This document shows, in pieces, positions 37,931 to 47,864 of a stretch of DNA of 64,000 bases. The notes below the pieces were generated by a model. That model worked only from the letters and a program-made list of their open reading frames with translations. It was not told the origin of the DNA and ran no database searches. The position numbers were made by a program, and so were the translations under genes. The DNA comes from Winogradskyella eximia (GTDB lineage Bacteria > Bacteroidota > Bacteroidia > Flavobacteriales > Flavobacteriaceae). The stretch is taken from NCBI RefSeq assembly GCF_003386165.1, contig NZ_QRDV01000002.1:407026-471025 (forward strand), given 5' to 3'. Position 1 is the first letter of the stretch. Each line of letters starts with the position of its first letter.

Positions 37931-38437
37931 TTAATTAGTGCTTAAGAAGTTAAGAATATTTGTTTCGTTGGTTTTATTTTTATTAGCTTCATACTTGATA
38001 ATAAGATCTAAAGCCTCAGTAACTTGACCTTTTGCTTCACCAATAAAAACTTTAGACAATTGACTATCTACTTTCCATCTTTCTAAAAATCCGGCTAAAA
38101 GATTTCGTTCTTTATCTGTTACAACTTGCCACATCGCAAAACTAACTTCGTTGTTTGGTTTATTCTTTTCATATTCTAAAATTTTCTGAAGATCTAACAA
38201 CAACGTCTGCACGTCATCTTCATGTTCTGAATAACTCGCAACAGCTTCGTCCATTAAATTCAGGCTTTCCACTTTAATTGAAATTGCTTCTTGATAAGCA
38301 TACTGATCAAATACAGCTGTTTTTATGCTTTCACAAGACATTAAAAATAAAGTTAATACAGCAATATATAAAGACGGCCTAAGTATTGAAGTCCTTTTAA
38401 TCTTTAAAATTTGAAATGATTTAAAGCGTTTTATCAT
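37931..38437 (-). CDS. Helical predicted lipoprotein
   Basis: 168 residues. Basic N-terminus, hydrophobic LYIAVLTLFLMSCES with lipobox MSC at about residue 34, an unusually late position, then a wholly helical mature part with EDDVQTLLLDLQKILEYEKN and VTEALDLIIKYEANKN. Stop-to-start distance to the next gene is two bases, so the cassette is translated as a unit. Function unknown; could be a partner of the upstream peptidase. Confidence 0.62.
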   Translation of the reverse strand: MIKRFKSFQILKIKRTSILRPSLYIAVLTLFLMSCESIKTAVFDQYAYQEAISIKVESLNLMDEAVASYSEHEDDVQTLLLDLQKILEYEKNKPNNEVSFAMWQVVTDKERNLLAGFLERWKVDSQLSKVFIGEAKGQVTEALDLIIKYEANKNKTNETNILNFLSTN

Positions 38438-38447
38438 AGTGTTTGGT

Positions 38448-39269
38448 TTAAGTAATAACAGTATCTATTATGTTTTCTATATCTTGATGTGGCTGAATAC
38501 TATTAATCCAAGTTGAAGTTGTGTGATGAACCAAAAATGCATTTAAGGCCTCATTTACTTGATGCTTGTCATTAACTGGTAATCGATTGATAACGACCTC
38601 TAGATTTTCTAGCAATTGCAATGGGTTTTGTTGTTCTTCACTTAATTTAAAAGCTATCTTACCAGTAATATCAAGAAACTTAAGATAATTTTTCTTTGTT
38701 GTAATTGGTGTGTCAATTTTTAAGCGACCGAAGACTTCTTTTGTAAATCGTCTTGTTTGAGGTCCTGAAATACCATCAATAACCACGGGCTTTTGATAAA
38801 TATCTTTTAACACCATTTGAAGGTAAAAGGTTTCGGACTTTGAAGACTCATTGTAATCTACAGAAACACTAGAATCTACATGCCAATGATCTGTATGATT
38901 AGGATAATGGTAATTGAGCACCAACCCAAAATGCTTTCGCAAAAAAGATTCAATTCCCAAATACAATTCTTTTTGGTGAATATAATTATTTGTAATAAGC
39001 TGATGATCTTTCCAGAATATCGCATCGAGATCAAAAGCCTTTCCGTAACCATGTTCTCCAGCTTTCCCTACTAATGTACCAGCACTTGTAATAATATCCG
39101 GCTTTCCTAATGGACAATGCATAAAAACATCTTTAAATGCAGTTTCTAGCAGTTTTAAAAACGAATCTTCAATATAGAAATCATACGGCTTACCAGATGT
39201 ACCATATGGATACTGAGGTAATCTGGCATAATGTAATGCGATGTTATTAATAGCGTTGACTTTCTTCAT
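38448..39269 (-). CDS. M15/extensin-like metallopeptidase without signal peptide
   Basis: 273 residues. Residues 61-140 hold a zinc-peptidase pattern: TSAGTLVGKAGEHGYGKAFD (His73, Asp80) and NHTDHWHVDSS (His128/His130), as in D-Ala-D-Ala carboxypeptidases and extensin-like proteins acting on peptidoglycan. A short DGISGPQTRRFTKEVFGRLK stretch resembles a peptidoglycan-binding repeat. No signal peptide is visible, so export needs help or the enzyme acts after lysis, as endolysins do. First gene of the cassette with the lipoprotein and helical protein. Confidence 0.7.
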   Translation of the reverse strand: MKKVNAINNIALHYARLPQYPYGTSGKPYDFYIEDSFLKLLETAFKDVFMHCPLGKPDIITSAGTLVGKAGEHGYGKAFDLDAIFWKDHQLITNNYIHQKELYLGIESFLRKHFGLVLNYHYPNHTDHWHVDSSVSVDYNESSKSETFYLQMVLKDIYQKPVVIDGISGPQTRRFTKEVFGRLKIDTPITTKKNYLKFLDITGKIAFKLSEEQQNPLQLLENLEVVINRLPVNDKHQVNEALNAFLVHHTTSTWINSIQPHQDIENIIDTVIT

Positions 39270-39383
39270 ATTTATTTTATTTTAAAATCTATTCGCTATT
39301 AGCTAGGACTTTAAGGATTCTTAAATTTAAGAAAAGATTTCATGGTTTGAAAGTTTTATTGCATTACTAAGATTGGTATTAAA

Positions 39384-39415
39384 TAAAAAAAGCCTTTTGC
39401 GATAAGACAAAAGGC
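39384..39415 (-). terminator. Terminator of the FG-GAP repeat protein gene
   Basis: GCCTTTTG pairs with CAAAAGGC (39392-39399 and 39408-39415) and is followed on the minus strand by seven T, 24 bases beyond the gene's stop codon. Confidence 0.82.
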
Positions 39416-39439
39416 ATAGAATTTTAAAACTTATTGTAG

Positions 39440-42400
39440 TTAGTTTTTTATAAACTTTTTTGTGGAGCTTGAGTTCCCTGAGTAGATTTCCATAAAATAG
39501 ACACCTTTAGCCAAACTTGAAACATCTAAACTGTATTCTAAATTAGATAGCTTAATTTCTTTCAAGATTCTACCATTAATATCTACGATTGTAAGATGAT
39601 CAATGATTTGACCAGATGTAATTTCTAATTGATTTTTTACAGGATTTGGAAATACCTGAATAGCTTGTGCATTAAACTGATCTACACTTAAAGATTCTAC
39701 AATTTCCGTACTTACTGTATTTGTTATTATGGCAGGATTAAAATCGAAGAATATATCTGCTGTTCCACTTATGATGTCCCCAACTTCTACATCATTTTTT
39801 GGTTTTATTTTGTAAGCTATAAAACCATGAGAATTAGGCTCATCATTTGTACTGTCTGCTAGATTGATATTATTGAATATAAAACTCACATCAGTTTCAT
39901 TTGTAATTTCTACACGACCTGTATGACTTAAGCTTTCTAATTGCATGGTTGTCCAATCTAGTTTAGAATCCAATACATGATCTACTCTTACATTAATAGC
40001 ACTTGCTGTACCTGTGTTTTGAAAACGGATTAAATAGTGTAAATATTTATTTGCTTCATCAATAAAGATTTGGTCTCCTTCTAAAACTGTGATGTCGTTT
40101 GGATCGTAAGAACCAATTACCGTTTGCTCTAAAGTAAACACATTGTCTTCTTCTGTTTCGTCTCCTGAAACTGGGTTTATGGTTGCCGTTGCCACAAGCT
40201 CATCATCTATGTTTGTGGTTGGTGGCGCAAATACATTGAATTCTAAATCTATGGTTCTAGTTTCAAAAGGATTTAGGTCTGTAAAATCGAAGTTTAAAGT
40301 GTTTGTTGTTTGTGACGTTATGGCTTCACTCGCACTTAAGAAGTTTAGTTTTGAATCATCAAACTCATAAGCTACAGAACCACTTAATTGCGTTGTGCCC
40401 ATATTGTTGTATACTATTTGGTAGGTGGTATTGAAGCCCGGTCTTGGCTCGTCAATAGTAGGGTATATTGAAATATTTAAGTCATTAATTATGGTAATTG
40501 GCTCTATGCAAAAATCAACATTATCCGTATTACCAACTCCTGTAAAATTAGAGATTTGCGATGTTGGGTTGGAAACATAGTAATTTGGCAATTGAGATGA
40601 TATTTCTGTTGAGAATATTCCTTCATTTGTAAAAAGTTGATAAATACCGTTATCTAAGGAAAATGTAGCAAAACTATCAGAACCATTATCTGTAATCATT
40701 AAAACATTACTAATTGGTTCATCTGATACACTACAACCATCCATATCTATATCTAATCTAACAATACCACTAATTTCATTAGAGGCAACACTAAGGTTCT
40801 TATACCAAACTAACTTTCCTTCTAAATTTGATGAAGTTGTAACTAAATCTAATTTTCCATCATTATTAAAATCCGCAGCAAAAACTGCATCAGGAAAAAG
40901 ATTGGAAGTGCTAACTATTTGCTGAACACCGAAACTACCTTGTCCATCTACATTTTCATACCAAGCTAGTTTATGATCAAAAACCGAAGTAGATATGACG
41001 TCTGTATCTCCGTCTTGATCCAAATCTGCAGCAATAACAGACTTTGCTCTATCCGCAATGGTTGATATAATTTGCTGATTCCCAAAAGCACCTTGCCCAT
41101 CTATATTTTCATACCAAGCTATTTTATTGTCATTGATAGAAGCTGACAATATATCCATATCTCCATCACCATCTAAATCTTCAACAAAGACGGATCTACA
41201 ATTATCTACTTCTGTAGTAATAATCACTTCTGAACCAAAAGCACCTTGACCATCCATGTTTTCATACCAAACTATTCTATCATTAATACCATTAATACTC
41301 ATAACGATATCTTTATCACCATCTAAATCTAAATCTTCTAAAAACAAATCCCAAGAACTATTCTCCATTGATATAATTTGTTCTCCACCAAAAGTACCTT
41401 GCCCATCTATATTTTCATACCATACAACTCTTGCTGTACCGGAAATAGCACATATTAAATCTAAATCACCATCATTATCTAAATCAGAAACATCAACTGA
41501 AGTATAACCATATCCAGGTAATGCTACTGTAAGTTCATTAATTATTTGTTCTGTAAAAATTCCGGAACCATTTACATTTATATACCAAATTAATTTTGTG
41601 TTATCTGAAACGGAAACAAAATCTACATAACCATCATTATTTAAGTCTGTCACAAAATCAAATCTACTTAATAGAGAAAATGAAGCACTCACTGTAATAT
41701 CATGTTGAGTCTTAAAACCACCTTGTCCATCAGTATTTTCAAACCACGAAATTCTTCCATCATTTCCAGAAGATGTAACTATATCTAAATCTCCATCATT
41801 ATCAACATCTATACTAAATACATCATTAGCAGTAACTCTTGGTGTAAGTATATTTTGTATTCCGAATGAACCTTGAGAATCTATATTTTCATACCAAGCT
41901 ATTTTACTATCGAGATATGATGCTGAAATTACATCCAAATCTCCATCATTATCTAAATCGCTTGCTAATACAGAAGAAGCTTGTTTTACTATTTTACTAA
42001 TAATTTGTTGTGCACTAAAACTTCCTAGTCCATCAATATTTTCATACCATGAAATTGTGTTATCTCCAGAGTCAGTAGAGATTACATCCATATCTCCGTC
42101 TCCATCAATGTCAGAAACTGAAACATCCCTTACTTGATCAGCATTTGTTGAAATTATTTGTTGAATTCCAAAAGCACCTTGCCCATCCATATTTTCATAC
42201 CAAGCAATCTTATTATCATCTAAAGAAGCAGAAAACACATCAAGATCTCCATCTCCATCAACATCCGAAGATCTAACAGCTAATGCACCTTCCGCATTTG
42301 ACGTAATTATCTGTTGTGTACCAAAGGTAGCTAGACCATCTATATTTTCATACCAAGCTATTTTATTGTCATTCCTAGATGCTGACAATATATCCATATC

Positions 42401-43021
42401 TCCATCACCATCTATATCACTAGAATAAACTGACATTGCCTCATCAGTGTTTGTAGAAATTACATTTTGCGGACCAAAACTTCCTTGACCATCCATATTT
42501 TCATACCAAGCTATTTTATCATCAAAAATAGAGGCAGATATCACGTCTATATCTCCATCGCCATCTAAATCTGATGCAAAAACAGAACTTGCGCCATCTG
42601 CATTTATTGTTATCACTTGTTGATTCCCAAAAGTACCTTGTCCATCTATATTTTCATACCAAGCTATTTTATCGTCACCTGATGATGCAGAAAGCACATC
42701 AATATCACCATCATTATCTATATCAATAGCATACACTGATTGAGGGCTAATTGCGTTAGCTGAACTAGAAGATACCAATTGTGCTTCACCAAAAGTCCCT
42801 AAGCCATCAAGATTTTCTAACCAAGTGATCCAAGCTCCTCCACCAGAAACAATATCATTATCACCATCACCATCAATATCTACTGAGTAAGCTGATTGAG
42901 GACCTTCAGAATAATAGTTATCACTTCTTCCATCAAAAACAACGTTTTCTTCAAACTCAATCTGTCCATAACAAAATTGTAAACTAAAAACTAAAATAAC
43001 TGTAGTGTAAAACTGTTTCAT
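39440..43021 (-). CDS. Secreted FG-GAP/VCBS repeat protein with T9SS sorting domain
   Basis: 1193 residues. Sec signal MKQFYTTVILVFSLQFCYGQ, then fourteen tandem repeats of about 45-47 residues built on D-x-D-G-D-G-D-x-D (calcium-binding) plus KIAWYENIDGQGTFG, consistent with two seven-bladed propellers. A Cys-containing insert (LDIDMDGCSVSDEPISN) follows, then a DUF7619-type domain SYDPNDITVLEGD and a type A sorting domain from VFPNPVKNQLEIT to the terminal KKFIKN. Exported by Sec and the type IX system; probable adhesin or scaffold. DNA repeats mirror the protein repeats. Confidence 0.9.
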   Translation of the reverse strand: MKQFYTTVILVFSLQFCYGQIEFEENVVFDGRSDNYYSEGPQSAYSVDIDGDGDNDIVSGGGAWITWLENLDGLGTFGEAQLVSSSSANAISPQSVYAIDIDNDGDIDVLSASSGDDKIAWYENIDGQGTFGNQQVITINADGASSVFASDLDGDGDIDVISASIFDDKIAWYENMDGQGSFGPQNVISTNTDEAMSVYSSDIDGDGDMDILSASRNDNKIAWYENIDGLATFGTQQIITSNAEGALAVRSSDVDGDGDLDVFSASLDDNKIAWYENMDGQGAFGIQQIISTNADQVRDVSVSDIDGDGDMDVISTDSGDNTISWYENIDGLGSFSAQQIISKIVKQASSVLASDLDNDGDLDVISASYLDSKIAWYENIDSQGSFGIQNILTPRVTANDVFSIDVDNDGDLDIVTSSGNDGRISWFENTDGQGGFKTQHDITVSASFSLLSRFDFVTDLNNDGYVDFVSVSDNTKLIWYINVNGSGIFTEQIINELTVALPGYGYTSVDVSDLDNDGDLDLICAISGTARVVWYENIDGQGTFGGEQIISMENSSWDLFLEDLDLDGDKDIVMSINGINDRIVWYENMDGQGAFGSEVIITTEVDNCRSVFVEDLDGDGDMDILSASINDNKIAWYENIDGQGAFGNQQIISTIADRAKSVIAADLDQDGDTDVISTSVFDHKLAWYENVDGQGSFGVQQIVSTSNLFPDAVFAADFNNDGKLDLVTTSSNLEGKLVWYKNLSVASNEISGIVRLDIDMDGCSVSDEPISNVLMITDNGSDSFATFSLDNGIYQLFTNEGIFSTEISSQLPNYYVSNPTSQISNFTGVGNTDNVDFCIEPITIINDLNISIYPTIDEPRPGFNTTYQIVYNNMGTTQLSGSVAYEFDDSKLNFLSASEAITSQTTNTLNFDFTDLNPFETRTIDLEFNVFAPPTTNIDDELVATATINPVSGDETEEDNVFTLEQTVIGSYDPNDITVLEGDQIFIDEANKYLHYLIRFQNTGTASAINVRVDHVLDSKLDWTTMQLESLSHTGRVEITNETDVSFIFNNINLADSTNDEPNSHGFIAYKIKPKNDVEVGDIISGTADIFFDFNPAIITNTVSTEIVESLSVDQFNAQAIQVFPNPVKNQLEITSGQIIDHLTIVDINGRILKEIKLSNLEYSLDVSSLAKGVYFMEIYSGNSSSTKKFIKN
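39760..42980 (-). repeat. Fourteen-fold DNA repeat within the FG-GAP gene
   Basis: The stretch 40780-42980 repeats a unit of about 138-141 bases whose most conserved part is TTTTCATACCAAGCTATTTT on the plus strand. Repeats are diverged, not identical, and encode the propeller blades. Prone to mis-assembly or recombination. Confidence 0.6.
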
Positions 43022-43045
43022 ATCTCTAAATCTATAATCCGTAAA

Positions 43046-44014
43046 TTAACTATTTTCTTTCTTACTAACAAACTCCAAAGCACGCTGTTCATTATAATAC
43101 ACATTCCCCTTCCCAATAAACCCAACATGCCCTCCATATTTTGGCATTTCTAAAGAGAGACTTGGATTATGTTTGGCTTCTTTTACAGGATAACATTCCG
43201 CAGACAAAAAAGAATCATTAAGTGAATTGATAATTAAAGATGGTACTTTAATATTTGGTAAGAATTGTAAGCAACTTGCCTTCGCATAATAATCTAAAGC
43301 GTCTTTAAAACCATGTGCTTTTGACGTATAAACGTCATCAAAGTCTATTAAAGTTTTAATTGAATCAAAATCCGCAACTGATATATTATTAGGGAATTGA
43401 CCTAGTTTCGGCTTCAACTTATCTTTTAAATGTGCTAAGAATCGAATCGCGTAATGTTTATTTTTCAAACTTAATAATTCACCACAAGAGCCTTTTAAAT
43501 CACAAGGCGTAGACACTGCAATAACCGACTTTAGTTCCGTTGGAAGCTCCCTTCCTTCACCCACATATTTCAAAACCATATTAGCACCTAAACTTATGCC
43601 TTTAATATAGATCTCATCATAAATTCCTTTTGACAGCACATGCTGCACCACAGCATCTAAATCTTCTGTGGCACCAGAATGATAACTACGAAATAAAAGA
43701 TTAGGCTCACCACTACAACCTCTAAAATTAACACCAACGGCATCGATGCCATTGTCATTAAAATGTTTTGCTGTTCCTGTTATATAGGGTCGTTGCGCAC
43801 TACCTTCTAATCCATGTAAGAGAATAATGATCTTATTCGATTTTTGTTCCGCATAACTCCAATCTAAATCTAGAAAGTCCGTATCTGGCAATATAATACG
43901 CTCTCTAGTTTGGTTTACTCCATCAACTTTTCGAGCTAACCCAGAAAAAACGGTTGACACAAAGCTTTTCTTAGCCCAGAATGGCGGTTTGTAGGTTGAT
44001 TCTAATATTGGCAT
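43046..44014 (-). CDS. YheT-like alpha/beta hydrolase
   Basis: 322 residues of the YheT/ABHD group. IILLHGLEGSAQRPY gives the oxyanion turn, VNFRGCSGEPN and YHSGATEDLDAVV are group signatures, GISLGANMV holds the nucleophile Ser, and the C-terminal GGHVGFIGKGN the catalytic His. Cytoplasmic; lipid or ester substrate unknown. 24 bases upstream of the FG-GAP gene's start on the same strand, so perhaps one transcript. Confidence 0.85.
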   Translation of the reverse strand: MPILESTYKPPFWAKKSFVSTVFSGLARKVDGVNQTRERIILPDTDFLDLDWSYAEQKSNKIIILLHGLEGSAQRPYITGTAKHFNDNGIDAVGVNFRGCSGEPNLLFRSYHSGATEDLDAVVQHVLSKGIYDEIYIKGISLGANMVLKYVGEGRELPTELKSVIAVSTPCDLKGSCGELLSLKNKHYAIRFLAHLKDKLKPKLGQFPNNISVADFDSIKTLIDFDDVYTSKAHGFKDALDYYAKASCLQFLPNIKVPSLIINSLNDSFLSAECYPVKEAKHNPSLSLEMPKYGGHVGFIGKGNVYYNEQRALEFVSKKENS

Positions 44015-44040
44015 TCTTGTAATATTTCCTATTTATAGAT

Positions 44041-44165
44041 TAACGTCAGTTCGAGTGTTCCGACTTTTCAGTCGGGATGTATCGAGAACTTTTTAAAGGA
44101 TTACTCTAAAAAAACTTATCTATACAATTCCTCATGCTTCGAAATCACTCGAAGTGCGAAGTGAC
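44041..44165. repeat. Flavobacterial interspersed palindromic element
   Basis: Fills most of the 172-base gap between two hydrolase genes. Hairpin CCGACT/AGTCGG (44060-44075) sits inside an AGTTC ... GAACT outer pair (44049-44090); a second hairpin CTTCGA/TCGAAG follows (44137-44154) with GTGCGAAGTGACC. Such motif sets recur as repeats in flavobacterial genomes. No coding potential. Confidence 0.5.
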
Positions 44166-44186
44166 CACTGCAATGTAATTGTTATA

Positions 44187-46076
44187 TTATTTAAGCACAG
44201 TAAACTCTATAGACGAATCATTAAAGACCTTATGCGTTTGCTTTTGAAAATCCGCTTCCTTGGCTTCAAATATATTATCGACATACGTTTGCGGATTCGC
44301 ATCTATATAAGGAAAAAATGTGCTTTGAACTTGCACCTGAATCTTATGTCCTTTTTTAAAGGTATGAAACACATCTTGCAACTTCAAATTCACTTTTGTC
44401 TTTTCATTCGGCACAAAAGGTTCTGGCTCTGACATACTATTTCTAAAACGTCCTCTTAAGACTTCACTGCGCACCATCATATGATAATTACTTAGCTTTA
44501 AATGATCTTGAACATCCTCTGTGATTTTAGTATCTGCAGGAAACACATCAATCACTTTTACAATCCAATCGGCTGCTGTTCCTGTGGTTGACACATATAA
44601 CTTGGTTAAGATATCACCAGCTAAGGTAACATCACCTTCTAAGATTTCCGTTTCAAAAGTTAATACATCTGGTCGTCTTGAAGCAAAACGCTGATCGTCT
44701 GTCATAAATTTACGTGGCGTAAAACCAACCTTAATATCTTCCGTGTATGGCACAGGTTTTTTAGGATCGCTTATAAATTCTGATGCTCCATAGATTTTAT
44801 TAGGTTGTTGCGTTAAACGCTCATAAGGCTGCATGTAATAACTTTCCTTCGTTGTATTTTTTGGTGGCCAAACGTCAAACGATTGCCATTCTTTGGTTCC
44901 TGTATTAAATAATTGTGCTTCAGGTAAATTAGTTTCGCCATCTACCTCTCCTTTAAGGAAATGATTAAAGAATTTAGTTTCAATATTTTTCTGAAAATGA
45001 TCTGAAATGCTATCCCCAAAATAGATATTCCCAACCACTTGTCTGTCTTTGCTTCTGGCCCAATCACCATGACTCCAAGGTCCAAAAACAACCGTATTGT
45101 AATTATCGCTATTCTTTTCAATGCTTTTATACGTATTGAAAGGACCATATAAATCTTCAGCATCAAACAAACCACCAACAATCATCGTCGCAGGCTTGAT
45201 ATCTTTTAAATGTTGAATAATCCCTCTGCTCTTCCAGAACTCATCATAAGTAACATGGGTTTTTATTTGTTCCATAAACACATTAGTGCTGTCGTAGAAT
45301 TTATTCAGTTTACCTAATGGCATGTGGTCTAAGAAAAACTGATGTTGATCTTCGGTGCCAATATCCGGGAATGTGTACCACGATACTTTAGTTGGCTGAT
45401 CTTTCATGTAACCAAAAACCGAAGTCGCCCTCCAATAACTCAATAAAAACGCACCATTATGAATAAAATCATCAAAAAAGAAATCTCCTATACAAGCTTG
45501 TGGTGACACTGCTTTTAGTGCTGGATGGGAATCTAACAAAGAATATGTGGCGTAAAACCCAGGATATGAAATGCCATAAGTCCCAACATTACCATTGTTG
45601 TTTTCAACATTATTTACTAACCATTCAATAGTATCGTAAGTATCACTTGCTTCATCAGTTTGAGTTCCTGTTTTATTCGGAATATAAGCACGCATATTAT
45701 CATAAACCCCTTCACTATTCCAACGTCCACGCACATCTTGATACACCATAATATTACCTTCTTCCATAAGGTATTTATTTGGCCCTATTTTAGACTTGAA
45801 TTCATCCTCTCCATAAGGCCTACAACTGTATGGCGTACGCATCATTAACATTGGGTACGTTTTAGAGGTATCTTTTGGTGAATAAATAGTGGTATGCAAC
45901 TTTATTCCGTCGCGCATCGCTATTACCACCTCTTTCTTTGTGTAATGGTCATGTGGATTGTAAGCTGACTCAACTGCAACTTCCGAAACCTCTTTAATAG
46001 AAGATGTTTCTGTGGGTTTACAACTTGAAAGTGTTATAAAAATTAATAGAAAAAGCGTAATTCTTTGGAATATCAT
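44187..46076 (-). CDS. CocE/NonD-family hydrolase (S15-like acylase), lipoprotein
   Basis: 629 residues. Signal with lipobox SSC at Cys19. Serine hydrolase of the X-Pro dipeptidyl-peptidase/cocaine esterase/glutaryl-7-ACA acylase group: nucleophile in VGTYGISYPGFYATYSL, acid in GGLFDAEDLYGPF, His in GPWSHGDWARS, and a C-terminal jelly-roll domain from about residue 430. Acts outside the cytoplasm on esters, amides or peptides; substrate not deducible. Single gene. Confidence 0.9.
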   Translation of the reverse strand: MIFQRITLFLLIFITLSSCKPTETSSIKEVSEVAVESAYNPHDHYTKKEVVIAMRDGIKLHTTIYSPKDTSKTYPMLMMRTPYSCRPYGEDEFKSKIGPNKYLMEEGNIMVYQDVRGRWNSEGVYDNMRAYIPNKTGTQTDEASDTYDTIEWLVNNVENNNGNVGTYGISYPGFYATYSLLDSHPALKAVSPQACIGDFFFDDFIHNGAFLLSYWRATSVFGYMKDQPTKVSWYTFPDIGTEDQHQFFLDHMPLGKLNKFYDSTNVFMEQIKTHVTYDEFWKSRGIIQHLKDIKPATMIVGGLFDAEDLYGPFNTYKSIEKNSDNYNTVVFGPWSHGDWARSKDRQVVGNIYFGDSISDHFQKNIETKFFNHFLKGEVDGETNLPEAQLFNTGTKEWQSFDVWPPKNTTKESYYMQPYERLTQQPNKIYGASEFISDPKKPVPYTEDIKVGFTPRKFMTDDQRFASRRPDVLTFETEILEGDVTLAGDILTKLYVSTTGTAADWIVKVIDVFPADTKITEDVQDHLKLSNYHMMVRSEVLRGRFRNSMSEPEPFVPNEKTKVNLKLQDVFHTFKKGHKIQVQVQSTFFPYIDANPQTYVDNIFEAKEADFQKQTHKVFNDSSIEFTVLK

Positions 46077-46163
46077 ATGGGTTGAATTTAATGGTTCTAA
46101 GGTAGTTAATTTTGAATATCACACCAGTCAGGTTTTAGAAACCTTACAGGATAGAATTGGATT

Positions 46164-47786
46164 TTAAGAGACTTCAACAGAAGTAAACTCAAATTTACCA
46201 CCATCAAAAAGCCCTTTATCACTTAATTTTAAAGCAGGAATCACTAACAAGGCCATAAAAGACAAACTCATATATGGTGCATGAAGTTTGCTTCCTAATT
46301 GCTTCGCCATTTTGTCTAATTCAGAATACTGTTTTCCTATAACATCAGCGCTTTTATCACTCATAATACCAGCCACAGGAAGCGCTACTACTTTTTCTTC
46401 TGAACCTGAAACCGCGCAAATACCACCTTCATTTTCTATTAATAAGTTCACAGCTTTACAAATGGCTTCATCTGAAACACCAACAGCAATAATATTATGA
46501 GAATCGTGACCAACTGAACTCGCAATGGCGCCTTCTTTTAGTCCATAGTTTTTAATAAATGTAATAGCTGGTGTATCATTTTGATAACGATTAACAACCA
46601 CCATTTTTAATACATCTGTTTCTATATTAGACACTAGATTTCCATCCTCAATCGTTGAATCTTCAATAATTTCATTAGTTACTAATTCACCATCCAAACA
46701 TTCGATTACTCTAATTTGTTTTGAATTTGATTCGAATCTAAAATCTGAAACTTGTTTTTTATCTGTGTTGAAATTGTTTAAATTTTCAAATTCAACATGT
46801 TTTATTTTTGACACGCCATTATCGAAAACCAATTCTCCATTAATATACGTTTGAAGCGTTTTAAAATCTTTTAAATCTTCTACAACAATACAATCTGCAT
46901 CATCACCAACATTCAATAAGCCTACCTCTAAATTGTAGTGCTTTACAGGATTTACACAAACGGCTTGTAATACTTTAAAGACATCATTATCTTTAGCAAC
47001 CGCTCTTGCACAAACTTCATTTATATGTCCTAATAATAAATCATCTGGATGCTTGTCATCACTACAAAACATCATGTTTTCGTAATGCTCATCTAGTAAA
47101 TCGATGAGTGCATTAAAGTTTTTAGCAGCACTACCCTCACGGATAATCACCTTCATGCCTTTTTGGAGTTTCTCTAAACCTTCTTCAAACGTAAAACACT
47201 CATGGTCTGTAGAAATACCTGCAGAAATATATTTGGTTAAATCCTCGCCTCGCAATCCTGGCGCATGGCCATCAACCGGTTTATTGTAATGTTTTGCCCA
47301 TTCAATTTTCTTAAGCACTTCGGCATCATTATAAATGACTCCAGGATAATTCATCATTTCAGCCAAATACTTAATATCAGGATTCGCCATTAAGGTTTTA
47401 ATATCATTAGAATCAATCACTGCGCCTGCAGATTCAAAACTCGTAGCTGGCACACAAGAAGGTGCTCCGAAATTAAATTTAAAAGGGGTTTTCTTTCCGT
47501 TTTCAATCATAAACTCCACGCCTTTTACACCAAGTACATTGGCGATTTCGTGTGGGTCAGAAACGGTAGAAACGGTTCCGTGATTTACTGCAATCTTTGC
47601 AAATTCACTTGGCACCAACATTGAGCTTTCAATATGAATATGTGCATCTACAAAACCTGGTAAAATGAAATGATTTTCTTCACAATCCTTTTCTATGATA
47701 GATTCTATTTTACCATTTTTAATAGTAATTTCTCCCTTGAAAATTTTACGATTCTCAATGTCTACGATGTTTCCTTTTAATTTCAA
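46164..47786 (-). CDS. ade: Adenine deaminase
   Basis: 540-residue amidohydrolase converting adenine to hypoxanthine for purine salvage. [20 protein letters not shown] carries the metal HxH motif; [28 protein letters not shown] and [16 protein letters not shown] are Ade signatures. TTG start; no in-frame ATG lies nearby upstream. Slightly shorter than E. coli Ade. Works with the deoD product at the window's start in purine recycling, though 46 kb away. Confidence 0.94.
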   Translation of the reverse strand: MKLKGNIVDIENRKIFKGEITIKNGKIESIIEKDCEENHFILPGFVDAHIHIESSMLVPSEFAKIAVNHGTVSTVSDPHEIANVLGVKGVEFMIENGKKTPFKFNFGAPSCVPATSFESAGAVIDSNDIKTLMANPDIKYLAEMMNYPGVIYNDAEVLKKIEWAKHYNKPVDGHAPGLRGEDLTKYISAGISTDHECFTFEEGLEKLQKGMKVIIREGSAAKNFNALIDLLDEHYENMMFCSDDKHPDDLLLGHINEVCARAVAKDNDVFKVLQAVCVNPVKHYNLEVGLLNVGDDADCIVVEDLKDFKTLQTYINGELVFDNGVSKIKHVEFENLNNFNTDKKQVSDFRFESNSKQIRVIECLDGELVTNEIIEDSTIEDGNLVSNIETDVLKMVVVNRYQNDTPAITFIKNYGLKEGAIASSVGHDSHNIIAVGVSDEAICKAVNLLIENEGGICAVSGSEEKVVALPVAGIMSDKSADVIGKQYSELDKMAKQLGSKLHAPYMSLSFMALLVIPALKLSDKGLFDGGKFEFTSVEVS

Positions 47787-47864
47787 ACTGCTAAAATTTA
47801 TTATGTTATATTACTATCAAACAAAAACACTTAATTAACTTATTTTAAGATAAATAGACGCGTA

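Noticed and set aside
37605..39269. Prophage remnant
   Set aside because: No phage structural, integrase or replication genes nearby; lysis-like resemblance alone is not enough.
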